The notes under the pieces: model-generated
What the model was told of the DNA's origin: nothing
What the model saw: only the letters and a program-made list of their open reading frames with translations
The model's database searches: none
NCBI RefSeq assembly: GCF_000227115.2
Contig: NC_016487.1
Location: 496,001 to 560,000, forward strand
Source of the DNA: Naumovozyma dairenensis CBS 421
Lineage: Eukaryota > Ascomycota > Saccharomycetes > Saccharomycetales > Saccharomycetaceae
Reading direction: 5' to 3'
Length of the DNA stretch: 64,000 nucleotides
Position numbers and translations under genes: made by a program
Part shown: piece after piece, positions 40,448 through 52,203 of the stretch
Position numbering within the stretch: position 1 is the stretch's first letter
How the letters are laid out: each line of letters starts with the position of its first letter

Positions 40448-43117
40448 ATGGCTAAGGATGACACAGATATGAAGTTGAATAGAACAGGAATGAGCAAGCC
40501 CAAGACTGCATGTAAACGATGTCGATTAAAGAAAATTAAATGTGATAATAATGTCCCTAGCTGTAGTAGATGTGCAAAATTAAGGGTGCCTTGTGTGGCA
40601 GTTGATTCCGCTACAGGGGAGGATGTCCCAAGATCTTACATATTATTTTTGGAGGATCGAGTGTCAGCATTGATGCATAAACTAGTTGAGGTGGGTGTCA
40701 ATCCACAAGATATACGTGGTAAAATACCTGCCAAAAGTGATGACAAGCCTTGTAACGTGGAGTCATACAAAAACCTTGAAAAAAATGAATCTGACGATTT
40801 ACTAGCAAAATATCTCCTTGGAAGAGCGAAAGCGTTGAGTCCCACTTTATCTATACCTGACGTACATAGTTCTGGCTCTTATGAAACAAGCTACTCTACC
40901 AAGAAAAGAAAAACTGATACTGTAGAAGTTAAACTGCCGAATTTGGATGCAGCAGTTGCAGATGGGACAGATCCCGCAGATCTAGATGAAACTAACAGAG
41001 CTGTTCTTGGCCTAGCTTCTATAAAGGGTACATCGTCATCTAATTCTTTCGTGGGGGATTCTTCAGGGATGACTTTTGCTAAATTGGTCTTTACTGCAGT
41101 AAACTTTAAACCTGACTTGATCAGCGAGGAGAATGATGAAGGGATTCGAATGCGAGAATTTAAATCAAAACAATATATCGAGGCTACAACTACTAGCGAT
41201 TTTGATCCAGTAGAGTTACCTCCTAGAAACTTAGCAGAAAAATATATTGCGAAATATTTTACAAATGTTAATTCACAATTGCCACTGTTTCATCGTGAAT
41301 TCTTTCTTAAGAAGTACTTTGAGCCAATATACGGGCGTTGGAACCCAGCAATATCACTAGGTTCTGACTACACAAAAATAAACTCGGATTTCGAATTACC
41401 GTCGCATGCATATATTCCTAAAGATGAGACAGATGATGCATATTCTCAGTATGGGAATAAACCATGGTACGATGTTTTATCAATCGAGAGGAAAAAAGAT
41501 GAAACTAAAAAGATAATTGTACCGAAAAGGTATCACCTCCCTTATTATTTCCTTAATATGGTTTTTTCGATTGGTCTGGGGATGCAGGTTCTAATAGCTA
41601 GCGTTAAAACAGTCGTGACATATAAAAGACGAGCATACTATTATTCACCATCTGTATTCATCACTACTGATCGCCTAGAGGCTCTTACAGGGACAGTACT
41701 TACAGTAGAGTATGCTTTGATGAGACCGAATGTACCTGGAGTATGGTACGCTATGGGAACAGTGTTACGCTTAACTGTCGACTTGGGATTGCATACAGAA
41801 AAAACCAACCATAATTTGGATCCTTATATAATTGATTTGAGAAGACGTATGTTTTGGACCGTATATTCATTAGATAGACAAATATGTTCCTATTTTGGCA
41901 GACCGTTTGGGATTCCTGAAGAGAATATATCAACTCGACTTCCAAGTCTTCTTGATGATGCATATATTGTGCCCAATAATCATGCTGTGACAGATTACTC
42001 TAATGTGATAAATTCTGAACCAACAACTAAAGTCGTTGCGCATTCCATGATTGAAGTAAGGAAGATACAAGCTGATATTGTACGCATTTTATATGCACCA
42101 CATGCTGAGTTGCCCAGAGAAAACGAAGATTTTGATAACTGGCGTGCAAGTATTGATGAAAGATTAGAGCAATGGTATGCACGTATACCTAATTCGCCTG
42201 AAAAAGCGAATTGTGAATTCAACTTATTTTTTTATGACTTAAACTATCATTATAGTAAAATCATTCTGTATGGACTGTCTCCTAAATGTCCAAGTTTAAA
42301 TGATGCTGCTTTCCAAAAGTTGCATAAAGCCACTAAAGGTACGATTGATGCCTTTGTTAATCTTTGCAATACTTTCAAAGTAAGCTTTACTTGGGTAGCA
42401 GTGCATAACTTGTTTATGACAGGAATGACTTATCTGTACTCTGTATTTTATTATGGGAAACATACAGAGGACGATAAAAATATTGTTTTACAATATACAG
42501 ATAAGGTTTTATTCTGTTTACGTAATTTGATTGGTTATTGTGATTCAGCTAAAACTTGTTATCAAAGTTACAAAGTCTTATCAGCAGCGGTATTTAAGTT
42601 AAAATATCCGACTATTTTGAATTCGAATGATATAAAGGATACTTTGAGTAGGAACCAAATCAAATTTGTCCCTCCAAAATTACCTTCCTCCTCACCTATC
42701 TCTAACTCTTCGACATGCTTTAAAACCGATAGCTATGCACCTCATGATGAATTTCACCCTACGGACGAGAAAAGGTTTTCTGAGATATTGGATATTCCAC
42801 TTGATCAATTTTTTACTGAATTAGAGAAAGTATCTGGATTATCAGAACAACAAAATGAGCATTTTGATCCTAAAGTCCTTCAAGACGGGATTAAGTCTAA
42901 TGATGCGACCGAAAACGTTCATACGGGCCCGTCTAATTTTGACTTGGATCGAGATATTTTATTTCAAGTTACTTCACAGCCAATGTGGGATGATTTATTC
43001 ATGGCAATCGGTAATGACATTGGGTCTACGCATGATAATAATGCCTTTCCAGGTCTTACGTATAATGATAATAACAAGAACGATCAAAATAATAGTGGAA
43101 TGATGAACAATATCTGA
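40448..43117 (+). CDS. PPR1: Zn2Cys6 activator Ppr1 (pyrimidine pathway regulator)
   Basis: 889 aa (S. cerevisiae 904). The zinc cluster is CKRCRLKKIKCDNNVPSCSR and following (Cys 22, 25, 32, 39, 42, 49). The linker and short coiled coil VPRSYILFLEDRVSALMHKL come next, then a fungal transcription-factor middle domain (about 260-560, with RRRMFWTVYSLDRQICSYFGRP). The C-terminal acidic/Asn-rich region is the likely activation segment. In S. cerevisiae Ppr1 binds TTCGG-N6-CCGAA and activates URA1, URA3 and related genes in response to dihydroorotate or orotate. Conserved neighbour of BRE2. Confidence 0.95.
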   Translation: MAKDDTDMKLNRTGMSKPKTACKRCRLKKIKCDNNVPSCSRCAKLRVPCVAVDSATGEDVPRSYILFLEDRVSALMHKLVEVGVNPQDIRGKIPAKSDDKPCNVESYKNLEKNESDDLLAKYLLGRAKALSPTLSIPDVHSSGSYETSYSTKKRKTDTVEVKLPNLDAAVADGTDPADLDETNRAVLGLASIKGTSSSNSFVGDSSGMTFAKLVFTAVNFKPDLISEENDEGIRMREFKSKQYIEATTTSDFDPVELPPRNLAEKYIAKYFTNVNSQLPLFHREFFLKKYFEPIYGRWNPAISLGSDYTKINSDFELPSHAYIPKDETDDAYSQYGNKPWYDVLSIERKKDETKKIIVPKRYHLPYYFLNMVFSIGLGMQVLIASVKTVVTYKRRAYYYSPSVFITTDRLEALTGTVLTVEYALMRPNVPGVWYAMGTVLRLTVDLGLHTEKTNHNLDPYIIDLRRRMFWTVYSLDRQICSYFGRPFGIPEENISTRLPSLLDDAYIVPNNHAVTDYSNVINSEPTTKVVAHSMIEVRKIQADIVRILYAPHAELPRENEDFDNWRASIDERLEQWYARIPNSPEKANCEFNLFFYDLNYHYSKIILYGLSPKCPSLNDAAFQKLHKATKGTIDAFVNLCNTFKVSFTWVAVHNLFMTGMTYLYSVFYYGKHTEDDKNIVLQYTDKVLFCLRNLIGYCDSAKTCYQSYKVLSAAVFKLKYPTILNSNDIKDTLSRNQIKFVPPKLPSSSPISNSSTCFKTDSYAPHDEFHPTDEKRFSEILDIPLDQFFTELEKVSGLSEQQNEHFDPKVLQDGIKSNDATENVHTGPSNFDLDRDILFQVTSQPMWDDLFMAIGNDIGSTHDNNAFPGLTYNDNNKNDQNNSGMMNNI

Positions 43118-43592
43118 TAGACCTCTCACTCTTACATAAAAAAGAAGCAACAATTCCATAGAAATTTTATAGATAATTAATGCTATTGTTTAATGACTGA
43201 ACATTTTAGCGCATAACATTATAGACCATAGAACTCCGAAAACCGTTTAACAATCTAAAAGTGCACTAGCTTCCAACTGATGGTACATCTATAAAATATG
43301 ATTGAGCATTATACAGCCAATAGTGCAATAATTAATTTACATAGCCGTATAAATCCGCCTCGACTATATATAGTCAAGATATTATCTCCTATGAACAAGA
43401 AGTGATTCAAGTTGCTAAAAGGAACTCTTCCCATTTTATGTGTAATATTTGTAAAAGAAATTAAGATTAAGGAGGATTGAGATTCAACAAATAGGGCCAC
43501 GATACTTTGTTTGTTTGAAGATATAAATTCGAATGAGTGGCAATGTTTTAAAAGTTTTATATTCATGAAACATTTAAAATGTATAATAATAA

Positions 43593-43674
43593 GGCAACTT
43601 GGCCGAGTGGTTAAGGCGAAAGATTAGAAATCTTTTGGGCTTTGCCCGCGCAGGTTCGAGTCCTGCAGTTGTCG
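43593..43674 (+). tRNA. tS(AGA): tRNA-Ser, anticodon AGA
   Basis: 82 nt without an intron. It has an acceptor stem GGCAACT/AGTTGTC, an A box TGGCCGAGTGG, anticodon loop with AGA inside GATTAGAAATC, the long variable arm typical of tRNA-Ser, and a B box GGTTCGAGTCC. It appears identical to the S. cerevisiae tRNA-Ser(AGA) as I know it. The anticodon reads UCU/UCC. Confidence 0.97.
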
Positions 43675-43676
43675 TC

Positions 43677-43681
43677 TTTTT
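43677..43681 (+). terminator. RNA polymerase III terminator of the tRNA gene
   Basis: A run of five T begins three bases after the mature tRNA 3' end. Confidence 0.85.
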
Positions 43682-44378
43682 GGTGAATATTTTAGACACA
43701 AAATCACATTTAAATGAATTTTTTATCAAATGAATAAGAAGAATAACGGTACTAAGAGGAAAACAATACCTTTACTTAGATTGCCTCTTCTTATGTTGCT
43801 GTCTTATATGCATAGAAGCAGGATACATATAATAAAAGTGAAATAAGTTGACGCCTTTTTTTCAACGGCTATTTCCACTTATACATTTTATTTATTTACG
43901 CGCGGCGGTTGTTAAGTTAGAGGAAGAAGTGTGGTAGATATACCTACTTACATTCTGTGGAAAAACTGAAACTTCTCTTATTTCTGGTTTACGTAACCCA
44001 TCGATGATGATTTCGTTAATGAAAATAGGTTTAAGTGAGTTGAAAACATATTTTATGCGCTAATATATCGAGCATTTGGTTATATTTTGATTTGCTTAGT
44101 TTATTTTGCTTTATTGCTCCAAATACGTACTCAAAAAACATCGACAGATCGTACCCGTTTACAAATCATCGATCTGTTATTTCTTTAACGACGGATATAA
44201 GGAATCTTAACATATCAATCAAAAAAAAAGTATAACTTTTCACAGTCAATATCAAAAGGATTTTTGCTACAGAACTGTTTGAAAAAGGAATATCTCATTT
44301 CTTTATTCGACTTGCTACCTATCTGAATCGTATTCCGTCGGCGTCCACAGCTTTAAAGTCTTCAATAAATAAGTTCAT

Positions 44379-46661
44379 ATGCTGGATAATAGTTATATTG
44401 AGAAATATAATAAGAGTATTGGAAGGAAAGGAAAAAATAAGGATAAGAAAACCAATGAAAAAAATGAAAATGAACATTCATCTATCGATTCTACAGATAT
44501 TATTCCATCAACTTTATTGAATCAACTTCCAACATGTGTGAGATCAATATCTCATCCTAAACAACATTTACTATCATCAGCAGCTTCACTTATTTCATCC
44601 GAATCACACTCTATTCCAGAAACTTTCTCTTCTACTTCAGATAATGCTTTGAGTCTCATCAATACGATAAATAACTCAATATCTACAACAACTTCAAGAC
44701 AATCTAATAACAAAGACAAAAAGAATAAAAACCATTCCAAAAAGAACAGAAGAAATGGTAATAACCCAATCTCATCAGCCATGCTTACAGAAGATGGGCT
44801 TTTAATTAAATCTAACGAACAAAATACCAAAAAAAAGAATAGATCTACTACTCCATATTCATTAATGAAGAATCATAGTAATTCAAACAGCATAGTTACA
44901 TTAGACACAAGTACAACAAGCTTCCGTAGTAGTACAGAAAGCCAATTTGAAACGGCCTCTTTAATTAGTTGTGTTACATGTTTAAGTGATACACCAGGTA
45001 ATAACAGTAGTAGTTTAAATTCAACAATAAGTAGTAATATTAATGAAAATGGCAACGCAAATGACGCCCATAATCATCATCGACATCATACATCGTCAAT
45101 TAATGGGCAATTACCAAATAATGTTGTCATACCATATGGTAGAATATTGAACGCAAAATATGTCGATGAAATGGATAAAGAGAATCGCTATAAGATACCA
45201 AAAAATGGTTCTAGATTAGTGGAGATAACCTTTGCTAAACCAAGGAGACATGATGTTATACCGAAATGTCTAACATTATTAATTGAACCATTAAATTCAC
45301 AATCACATACATATCTATATTCACAAACGCAAGCACAAACACGAGAGGAAGAAGAAGAAGAAGCTACAAGTATGGAACATGACATTATTGAAGAAATATT
45401 TAAAAGAAGTTATAAAAATACGAAAAGGAAAAGATCAATTTTAGTTATAATAAACCCATTCGGTGGTAAAAGAAAAGCCAAAAAATTGTTTATGACAAAG
45501 GCAAGGCCATTATTATTAGCTAGTGATTGTTTCCTTGAAGTTCATTATACTAAGTATGTTGGACATGCGATTGAAATAGCTAAGGAAATGGATATTGATA
45601 AATTTGATACTATTGCATGCGCCTCAGGTGATGGTATACCTCATGAAGTTATAAATGGATTATATCGTCGAGAAGATCGTGTTAAGGCATTCAATAAATT
45701 GACCATTACTCAAATTCCATGTGGATCTGGTAATGCTATGAGTGTTTCTTGTCATTGGACAAATAATCCATCATATGCTACATTATGTTTGATTAAATCT
45801 GTAGAGGTTAAAGTTGATGTTATGTGTTGTTCTCAACCATCTTATGTAGATGAGCATCCCAAATTATCATTTTTAAGTCAAACTTATGGTGTTATTGCTG
45901 ATTCAGATATAAATACTGAATCATTTAGATGGATGGGGTCGGCAAGATTTGAATTAGGTGTTGCATTTAATATTTTACAAAGAAAAAAATATCCTTGTGA
46001 TATTTATGTTAAATATGCAGCTAAATCTAAGAATGAATTAAGATCATATTATTTAGAGCATAAAAGGAAGAATCATGATTATTTGAATGATTCATATAAT
46101 TTTCGATATGAACTCGAAGAACAACAAACGGGTTCAATATATGCAAACGATGATGCCATTATTGACGGTATGACTGATATTGATGATAATTACAATGATG
46201 AACATGATGATACCGTTACTGAGGAAGACTTTAAAATTAAATATCCTTATAAAGATGGTATTCCTGACGACTGGGAAAGGATTGATTCTAAAATAACCGA
46301 CAATTTAGGAATATTTTACTCTGGTAAGATGCCATATGTTGCAGCTGATACGAAATTTTTCCCTGCAGCTTTACCATCTGATGGAGCTATCGATATGGTT
46401 ATTACAGATTCAAGAACACCATTCACTAGAATGGCGCCAATATTATTAGCTTTAGATAGAGGAACTCATGTTTTGCAACCGGAAGTTTTGCATTCTAAGA
46501 TTAAAGCATATAAAATTATACCTAAAGTTTCCAATGGATTATTTGCCATTGATGGTGAAAAATTTCCCTTGGAACCTTTACAAGTGGAAATTATGCCCAA
46601 ATTATGTAAGACATTATTGAGAAATGGTAGTTTTGTTGACACAGAATTCGATTCCATGTAA
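44379..46661 (+). CDS. LCB5: Sphingoid long-chain base kinase Lcb4/Lcb5
   Basis: 760 aa (S. cerevisiae Lcb4 624, Lcb5 687), enlarged by a Ser/Asn/Thr-rich N-terminus of about 250 residues. The diacylglycerol-kinase-type catalytic core begins near residue 350: [18 protein letters not shown], then [16 protein letters not shown] (about 414-429) and [10 protein letters not shown] (about 445-454). The conserved Asp of the final motif is in [14 protein letters not shown]. It phosphorylates phytosphingosine and dihydrosphingosine. A Cys-rich patch after the core (DVMCCSQPS) could be lipid-modified. LCB4 and LCB5 are duplicates; YPT6, TMA7 and RED1 downstream point to the LCB5 copy (YLR260W). Confidence 0.9.
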   Translation: MLDNSYIEKYNKSIGRKGKNKDKKTNEKNENEHSSIDSTDIIPSTLLNQLPTCVRSISHPKQHLLSSAASLISSESHSIPETFSSTSDNALSLINTINNSISTTTSRQSNNKDKKNKNHSKKNRRNGNNPISSAMLTEDGLLIKSNEQNTKKKNRSTTPYSLMKNHSNSNSIVTLDTSTTSFRSSTESQFETASLISCVTCLSDTPGNNSSSLNSTISSNINENGNANDAHNHHRHHTSSINGQLPNNVVIPYGRILNAKYVDEMDKENRYKIPKNGSRLVEITFAKPRRHDVIPKCLTLLIEPLNSQSHTYLYSQTQAQTREEEEEEATSMEHDIIEEIFKRSYKNTKRKRSILVIINPFGGKRKAKKLFMTKARPLLLASDCFLEVHYTKYVGHAIEIAKEMDIDKFDTIACASGDGIPHEVINGLYRREDRVKAFNKLTITQIPCGSGNAMSVSCHWTNNPSYATLCLIKSVEVKVDVMCCSQPSYVDEHPKLSFLSQTYGVIADSDINTESFRWMGSARFELGVAFNILQRKKYPCDIYVKYAAKSKNELRSYYLEHKRKNHDYLNDSYNFRYELEEQQTGSIYANDDAIIDGMTDIDDNYNDEHDDTVTEEDFKIKYPYKDGIPDDWERIDSKITDNLGIFYSGKMPYVAADTKFFPAALPSDGAIDMVITDSRTPFTRMAPILLALDRGTHVLQPEVLHSKIKAYKIIPKVSNGLFAIDGEKFPLEPLQVEIMPKLCKTLLRNGSFVDTEFDSM

Positions 46662-46974
46662 GGGCTTTTCTCAATGAGGAAAACAAATTTTTTTTTCTTC
46701 TATATATTTTATATTCGTATCAAAATTTATTCAATCATTATTTCCGATTCATGGTATGATATTTTATGAGTATATTTGTTTTTTTAAGTTACAGAAAATT
46801 AAAGCACATATATAGGTATACATCGAAGTTATATATGTTATATTGTTTTAGTTTACAATGTATAGTACGTTAAGGTTACATTGCACTCGACTGGTGAGCT
46901 CGGCTGTTCTGCTATTTTTGTTGATGATTACAATTAAGGTATAAGAAGAGTAAATTTTTGTTTGTTTGTTTGTT
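46662..46974. other. Convergent intergenic region LCB5 / YPT6
   Basis: 313 bp, AT-rich, with T9 and GTTT runs. No VPS63-like overlapping gene is supported. Confidence 0.5.
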
Positions 46975-48231
<1,257 letters not shown>

Positions 48232-48426
48232 TTATTTCTTACCAGATTTCTTGATACCACCTCCCACTAAAGGTTTACCAGATTTCATATTGGCCATCAA
48301 AGCCTTCTTAGCAGCGGCATCAGCTTTTTGCTTTTCTTTGAAGGCAATATCTTCAGGATCGTAATCTTGTTGTTGTTTCTTCTTTTGCTTTAGTGGTTTT
48401 GCTTTACCCCCTTGACGTCCGGACAT
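48232..48426 (-). CDS. TMA7: Translation-machinery-associated protein Tma7
   Basis: 64 aa, the S. cerevisiae length. It reads MSGRQGGKAKPLKQKKKQQQ at the start and ends KPLVGGGIKKSGKK. This is the conserved small basic protein (coiled-coil domain protein 72 in animals) that co-purifies with ribosomes; null mutants have altered protein synthesis rates. The molecular function is not settled. Confidence 0.97.
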   Translation of the reverse strand: MSGRQGGKAKPLKQKKKQQQDYDPEDIAFKEKQKADAAAKKALMANMKSGKPLVGGGIKKSGKK

Positions 48427-48805
48427 GTTTTTTAGTTTGCTGGTGAGTTGTTGTTATATTTATGTAGTCCTTATACTATAATATATTACATATATATATA
48501 ACATATTGTAACATAACATAACATAACAGAATTGTAATGCTACGCTTTTTTGGAAGTGTCTTTTGCCCATTTTTTTCTTAACAGTGGCAGGAGGAGGGTA
48601 ACACACATGATACTTGTTATGGGAGAGCTGGGCGGCTAAATAAACAAATATAATATAATATACCCTTATTATATACAAGATATATATTGTATTACCACAC
48701 GATATGGAAACAGAACGGAAGAAGGTGGCCAAACAAAGAATAATAAGCAGTTAAAATTGTTTTCAGTTGCTTTCAAGGTATATTTCCTCACTTTTCACTG
48801 CTGTT
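48427..48805. other. Divergent promoter TMA7 / RED1
   Basis: 379 bp. Short AACAT repeats lie near 48508-48530. No meiotic URS1 (GGCGGC) is apparent: the GGGCGGCT at about 48629-48636 overlaps the core, but its flanks are weak. Confidence 0.45.
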
Positions 48806-51631
48806 ATGAACAATCTTACCACAAAGTTGTTTGGGTTTATTCTCAAGAACGAACTGGAGTTTTCTATACCCTTGGAGCATAAACAACCGCTACTAGCTTA
48901 TATACAAGAAGAACAGCAGACAGATAATGATGGTAATAGTGGAAAGGAACAGATACTATGGCCTCCACAATGCACCTTGAATAATCCAATGGCTTCGAGA
49001 TTCATAGAGCTATTGAATCTTATTTATAAGAAGGAGATTCAAATTAATAATCTTCAACTCTTATATTCCATTTTAACACTTGGCTTAAGATTCATTACAT
49101 ACAGAAATCCGAATAAAAATAAAACTCTTATGGATGAACAGCAGCTATTTGAAAAAATTTTGGATTTCAGATTCAATAAGGACCTGTATCAATCTATCAT
49201 CAACGAGGAAGATACTGATATGACAAGCAAATTGATACAATTTTCTCTAGATAAATGCTTTAAGTTGAAAGAAAGTTATAATTGGAAAATAATCTCTCTT
49301 CTAATAAATATTTTAGAAGATTGCCCGAAACTAATTCCATTCATTGTTAATAATATCTTAAAGAAAAATGTTAACAAGTTAACAACTGTTTTCAATTCTT
49401 TAAATGATTTCCAATTCGGAGTTTCATTAGTTCAATTATTTCATATTTGCTCTTTCCCATTGAACTTGCAAATTGATCACGTTTTATCTTCAACATTAAT
49501 CAACTATGAATATCTTTTAAATCTTCCATTGGTTAATTTTAGAAAATTAAAAAAATTAATTACTCCAATAATGAAGATTTTAAAAAGATNNNAAAAATTA
49601 ATTGACCCAAATATTTCTCATTTCATTCAAATTATTTATGATAAATTATATTTATGGAATGGTAAGAAAATTTCAATAAATAATGATTGGAAATTCGATC
49701 TTTTATTAGAATTGAACAAAAATGATATTGAAATTAATAAAAATTTGAAAAATAAGCTAATAATTAGCTTTAAAGATTCACAAACCTCATCAGCATCATC
49801 AGGTACTAAGTCAAAATTTGGATTGAATTTTAATTTCTTACAATTAGAATTTATGTCCTTGCAGGATTGTGATTCATTCTTTTATGATATTAATAATATT
49901 AAAAAAATTAGTGAAGTCCAAACGTACTTAACTTTGAATTATTTAGACGTCTATGCAGACGATGAAGATGAAGATGAACTAATTCAAGAGGAAACACATA
50001 CACAAACACAAACACAAACACAAACACAAGAAACAAATCTCACAAATAATACAATCACCTCATTACCTGAAGATGTTGCTTCCAATTTTTACCATAATGA
50101 GGCAAAAAGTTCAAGGGCAACAAACCCCACGCAATCAATTATTACACCTGAACAATCTGATAATAAGATAAATACTGATGAGTGGGATTTCCCATCTACC
50201 TCACAAGGAAAAAATACCAATAATAATAATAGTTCTAAAGGTAACTGTAATATGCTGACTAGTATAACGCCGAAGAAAAGTGATAAAGTTATTAAAGAAA
50301 ACCATAGTGCATCTGCTGCTATAGATTATAATACAACATCCTCTAATAATAACAACAATATATGTGAACAATCTCCGTTGGTATTAGTACAAAAGAGGAA
50401 AATGATTAGAGAAACAACCAGAACTTTAGAAAGATTAAAAAATGAATTCAAGTTAATGGAAGAGCATTCTAAAGACTCTCGATCGCAATCTCTTCCACCT
50501 GAACAAATTTTAAAAAATAACGAAAAAGATGCTGGTGATAATATTGCTTCCTTGATGATCCTAAATGATAGCAATATAAATAAAGATGTTAACAATAACA
50601 ATTCAGTCCAAGGTTCTGTAAAAATGATAGAAATTAAAACCCCATCACCACAACCAGTACAGCCAGCACAGATAACAAATCAGAGAAAAATCCAACCTCC
50701 AAAACTAAAAGAAGTTGCTTCCATTGCTAAGAAAGATATAAACGTATTAAATACAATTTTTGGTTCAAACAACAAATCTAAAAAGATACCTCGTAAGAGC
50801 TTCGAGAAACCAAATAAAAATAAATGTAACAAGCAAAAAAAGTTGAATACTTTTAAACCGTTGGTTGTAATTCCATCTCAAGATATTCCTGAAAATAAAT
50901 TTAAGAAGATAAATGAAGGTAAAAGCCCTTCCGGTAAAATACCGCCCGTCCAAGAGAAAGTAATCCAAAATGAAAAATTAAAACTCCCATCAGTAGTACC
51001 CTTAAAGAAGAGGAAAACTGAAGCGGTTATTTCCAAAAGTAATAAGAAAAGACATACTGTGAATGACAAAGAAGCACCCCATGGCTTAACAACCCCTGAA
51101 CCAAGCGACAAACAGCATAATAATAATAGTACTCCATCGCCAATATCCAATGGAAAAAATAACAAAAGTCTCACAGTTGGAATCCCTGGGGGCCAGGCCT
51201 CTGATAATGAAAATGACGTCAATACTAATACCGAAATCTCAAACGAATTCAATTCAACAACTATTGTTGGAAGTGGTGGCCAGGCAAATAATTCCCATCA
51301 GATCAAGACTAACTTTATACCAAACCAAAGTTTAATAACCTCCTCCTCCTCCTCATCGTCATCGTTCACAAATGCCTTACAACAACAAATTTTTTCATCT
51401 ATTTCGAATTTTTCCAATGAACTAATCAAAAAGATTGAAATTATCAATAAAGAGTTGAATAATAAGATTCTTAAAGAATTATCAGAAAAGTATCAACGAC
51501 TTTTTAAAGAATTGCAAAAGAATTTCCAAAATGATACCGATGAAATGTTCAAATTTATGGGTGAAATACAAGGATTATTGCATTTACCAGAAGATGAATT
51601 AATTAATGTAATAAGAGCAAGAAAATTTTGA
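48806..51631 (+). CDS. RED1: Meiotic chromosome axis protein Red1
   Basis: 941 aa from ATG 48806; the open frame runs 13 codons further upstream with no ATG. S. cerevisiae Red1 is 827 aa. The N-terminal half (about 1-380) has the helical ARM/PH-like layout of Red1, the middle is a disordered Asn/Ser/Lys-rich region where the Hop1-binding closure motif lies in the family, and the last 110 residues form the tetramerising coiled coil (LQQQIFSSISNFSNELIKKI to the C-terminus). Three N (49590-49592) fall in the coding sequence. A (QT)n run is encoded near 49995-50030. Order TMA7-RED1-RPS28B as in YLR262C-A to YLR264W. Confidence 0.88.
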   Translation: MNNLTTKLFGFILKNELEFSIPLEHKQPLLAYIQEEQQTDNDGNSGKEQILWPPQCTLNNPMASRFIELLNLIYKKEIQINNLQLLYSILTLGLRFITYRNPNKNKTLMDEQQLFEKILDFRFNKDLYQSIINEEDTDMTSKLIQFSLDKCFKLKESYNWKIISLLINILEDCPKLIPFIVNNILKKNVNKLTTVFNSLNDFQFGVSLVQLFHICSFPLNLQIDHVLSSTLINYEYLLNLPLVNFRKLKKLITPIMKILKRXXKLIDPNISHFIQIIYDKLYLWNGKKISINNDWKFDLLLELNKNDIEINKNLKNKLIISFKDSQTSSASSGTKSKFGLNFNFLQLEFMSLQDCDSFFYDINNIKKISEVQTYLTLNYLDVYADDEDEDELIQEETHTQTQTQTQTQETNLTNNTITSLPEDVASNFYHNEAKSSRATNPTQSIITPEQSDNKINTDEWDFPSTSQGKNTNNNNSSKGNCNMLTSITPKKSDKVIKENHSASAAIDYNTTSSNNNNNICEQSPLVLVQKRKMIRETTRTLERLKNEFKLMEEHSKDSRSQSLPPEQILKNNEKDAGDNIASLMILNDSNINKDVNNNNSVQGSVKMIEIKTPSPQPVQPAQITNQRKIQPPKLKEVASIAKKDINVLNTIFGSNNKSKKIPRKSFEKPNKNKCNKQKKLNTFKPLVVIPSQDIPENKFKKINEGKSPSGKIPPVQEKVIQNEKLKLPSVVPLKKRKTEAVISKSNKKRHTVNDKEAPHGLTTPEPSDKQHNNNSTPSPISNGKNNKSLTVGIPGGQASDNENDVNTNTEISNEFNSTTIVGSGGQANNSHQIKTNFIPNQSLITSSSSSSSSFTNALQQQIFSSISNFSNELIKKIEIINKELNNKILKELSEKYQRLFKELQKNFQNDTDEMFKFMGEIQGLLHLPEDELINVIRARKF
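49590..49592. other. Three undetermined bases inside RED1
   Basis: NNN in an A-rich stretch. The frame continues on both sides, so the unknown affects only two codons. Confidence 0.99.
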
Positions 51632-51999
51632 GCATAGAATCATCATCATCATCATCATCATCATCTCTGTCATTGTGACACTCACCGCCGTAAGTGACTG
51701 TGACCTTTTTACTTCGCGCGTCAATTTTCCGAGGACCGTCAAAAGAAAAAAACTTAGAAGACAAAATATATTACCCTCCTTCTCCGGAACCCACGCAAAA
51801 CGAAAAACATCACGAACAGGACGAGGAAAAAAATTTTTTTTCCATGCGTTCACAAAGTCGAAAGCTTCAAACTTTTGGAACACTTTTATTATTTTACTCA
51901 TTGCTGTTAATATGAATGACTGCTAGTTACTATTATTATTAGTTCGCTTTTTGAAGAAAAGAAGGATAACCCCAAAGATCAATCAATCAATTTTTAAAG
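51632..51999. other. Intergenic region RED1 / RPS28B
   Basis: 368 bp containing (CAT)n at about 51640-51664 and the RPS28B promoter with a Rap1-like site. Confidence 0.6.
51787..51799 (+). promoter_or_regulatory. Rap1-like site upstream of RPS28B
   Basis: GAACCCACGCAAA matches 11 of 13 positions of RMACCCANNCAYY, about 200 bp before the ATG, the usual place for Rap1 in ribosomal protein promoters. Confidence 0.45.
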
Positions 52000-52203
52000 A
52001 TGGATTCCAAAACCCCAGTTACTTTAGCCAAGGTCATCAAAGTTTTAGGTAGAACCGGTTCTCGTGGTGGTGTCACTCAAGTTCGTGTTGAATTTTTGGA
52101 AGATACTTCTCGTACTATCGTTAGAAACGTTAAGGGTCCAGTCAGAGAAAATGACATCTTGGTCTTAATGGAATCTGAACGTGAAGCTCGTCGTTTACGT
52201 TAA
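52000..52203 (+). CDS. RPS28B: Small-subunit ribosomal protein eS28 (Rps28B)
   Basis: 67 aa, the universal eS28 length and sequence, with the RNA-contacting stretch [14 protein letters not shown] and the ending [10 protein letters not shown]. No intron. Among the two S. cerevisiae copies, neighbours RED1 and NEJ1 make it the RPS28B (YLR264W) copy. In S. cerevisiae that copy has an unusually long 3' UTR whose hairpin binds Rps28 protein and, through Edc3, triggers deadenylation-independent decapping of its own mRNA. A strong hairpin is present downstream here too (52715-52759). Confidence 0.98.

Larger units (their letters stand above)
43118..44378. other. Intergenic region PPR1 / LCB4-5 containing a tRNA gene
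   Basis: 1.26 kb. Apart from the tRNA gene (43593-43674) I see no gene. No Ty long terminal repeat is recognisable near the tRNA. Confidence 0.6.

Noticed and set aside
43118..43592. Ty long terminal repeat upstream of the tRNA gene.
   Set aside because: No TG...CA terminal pair with target duplication and no retrotransposon sequence was seen in the 500 bp on either side.
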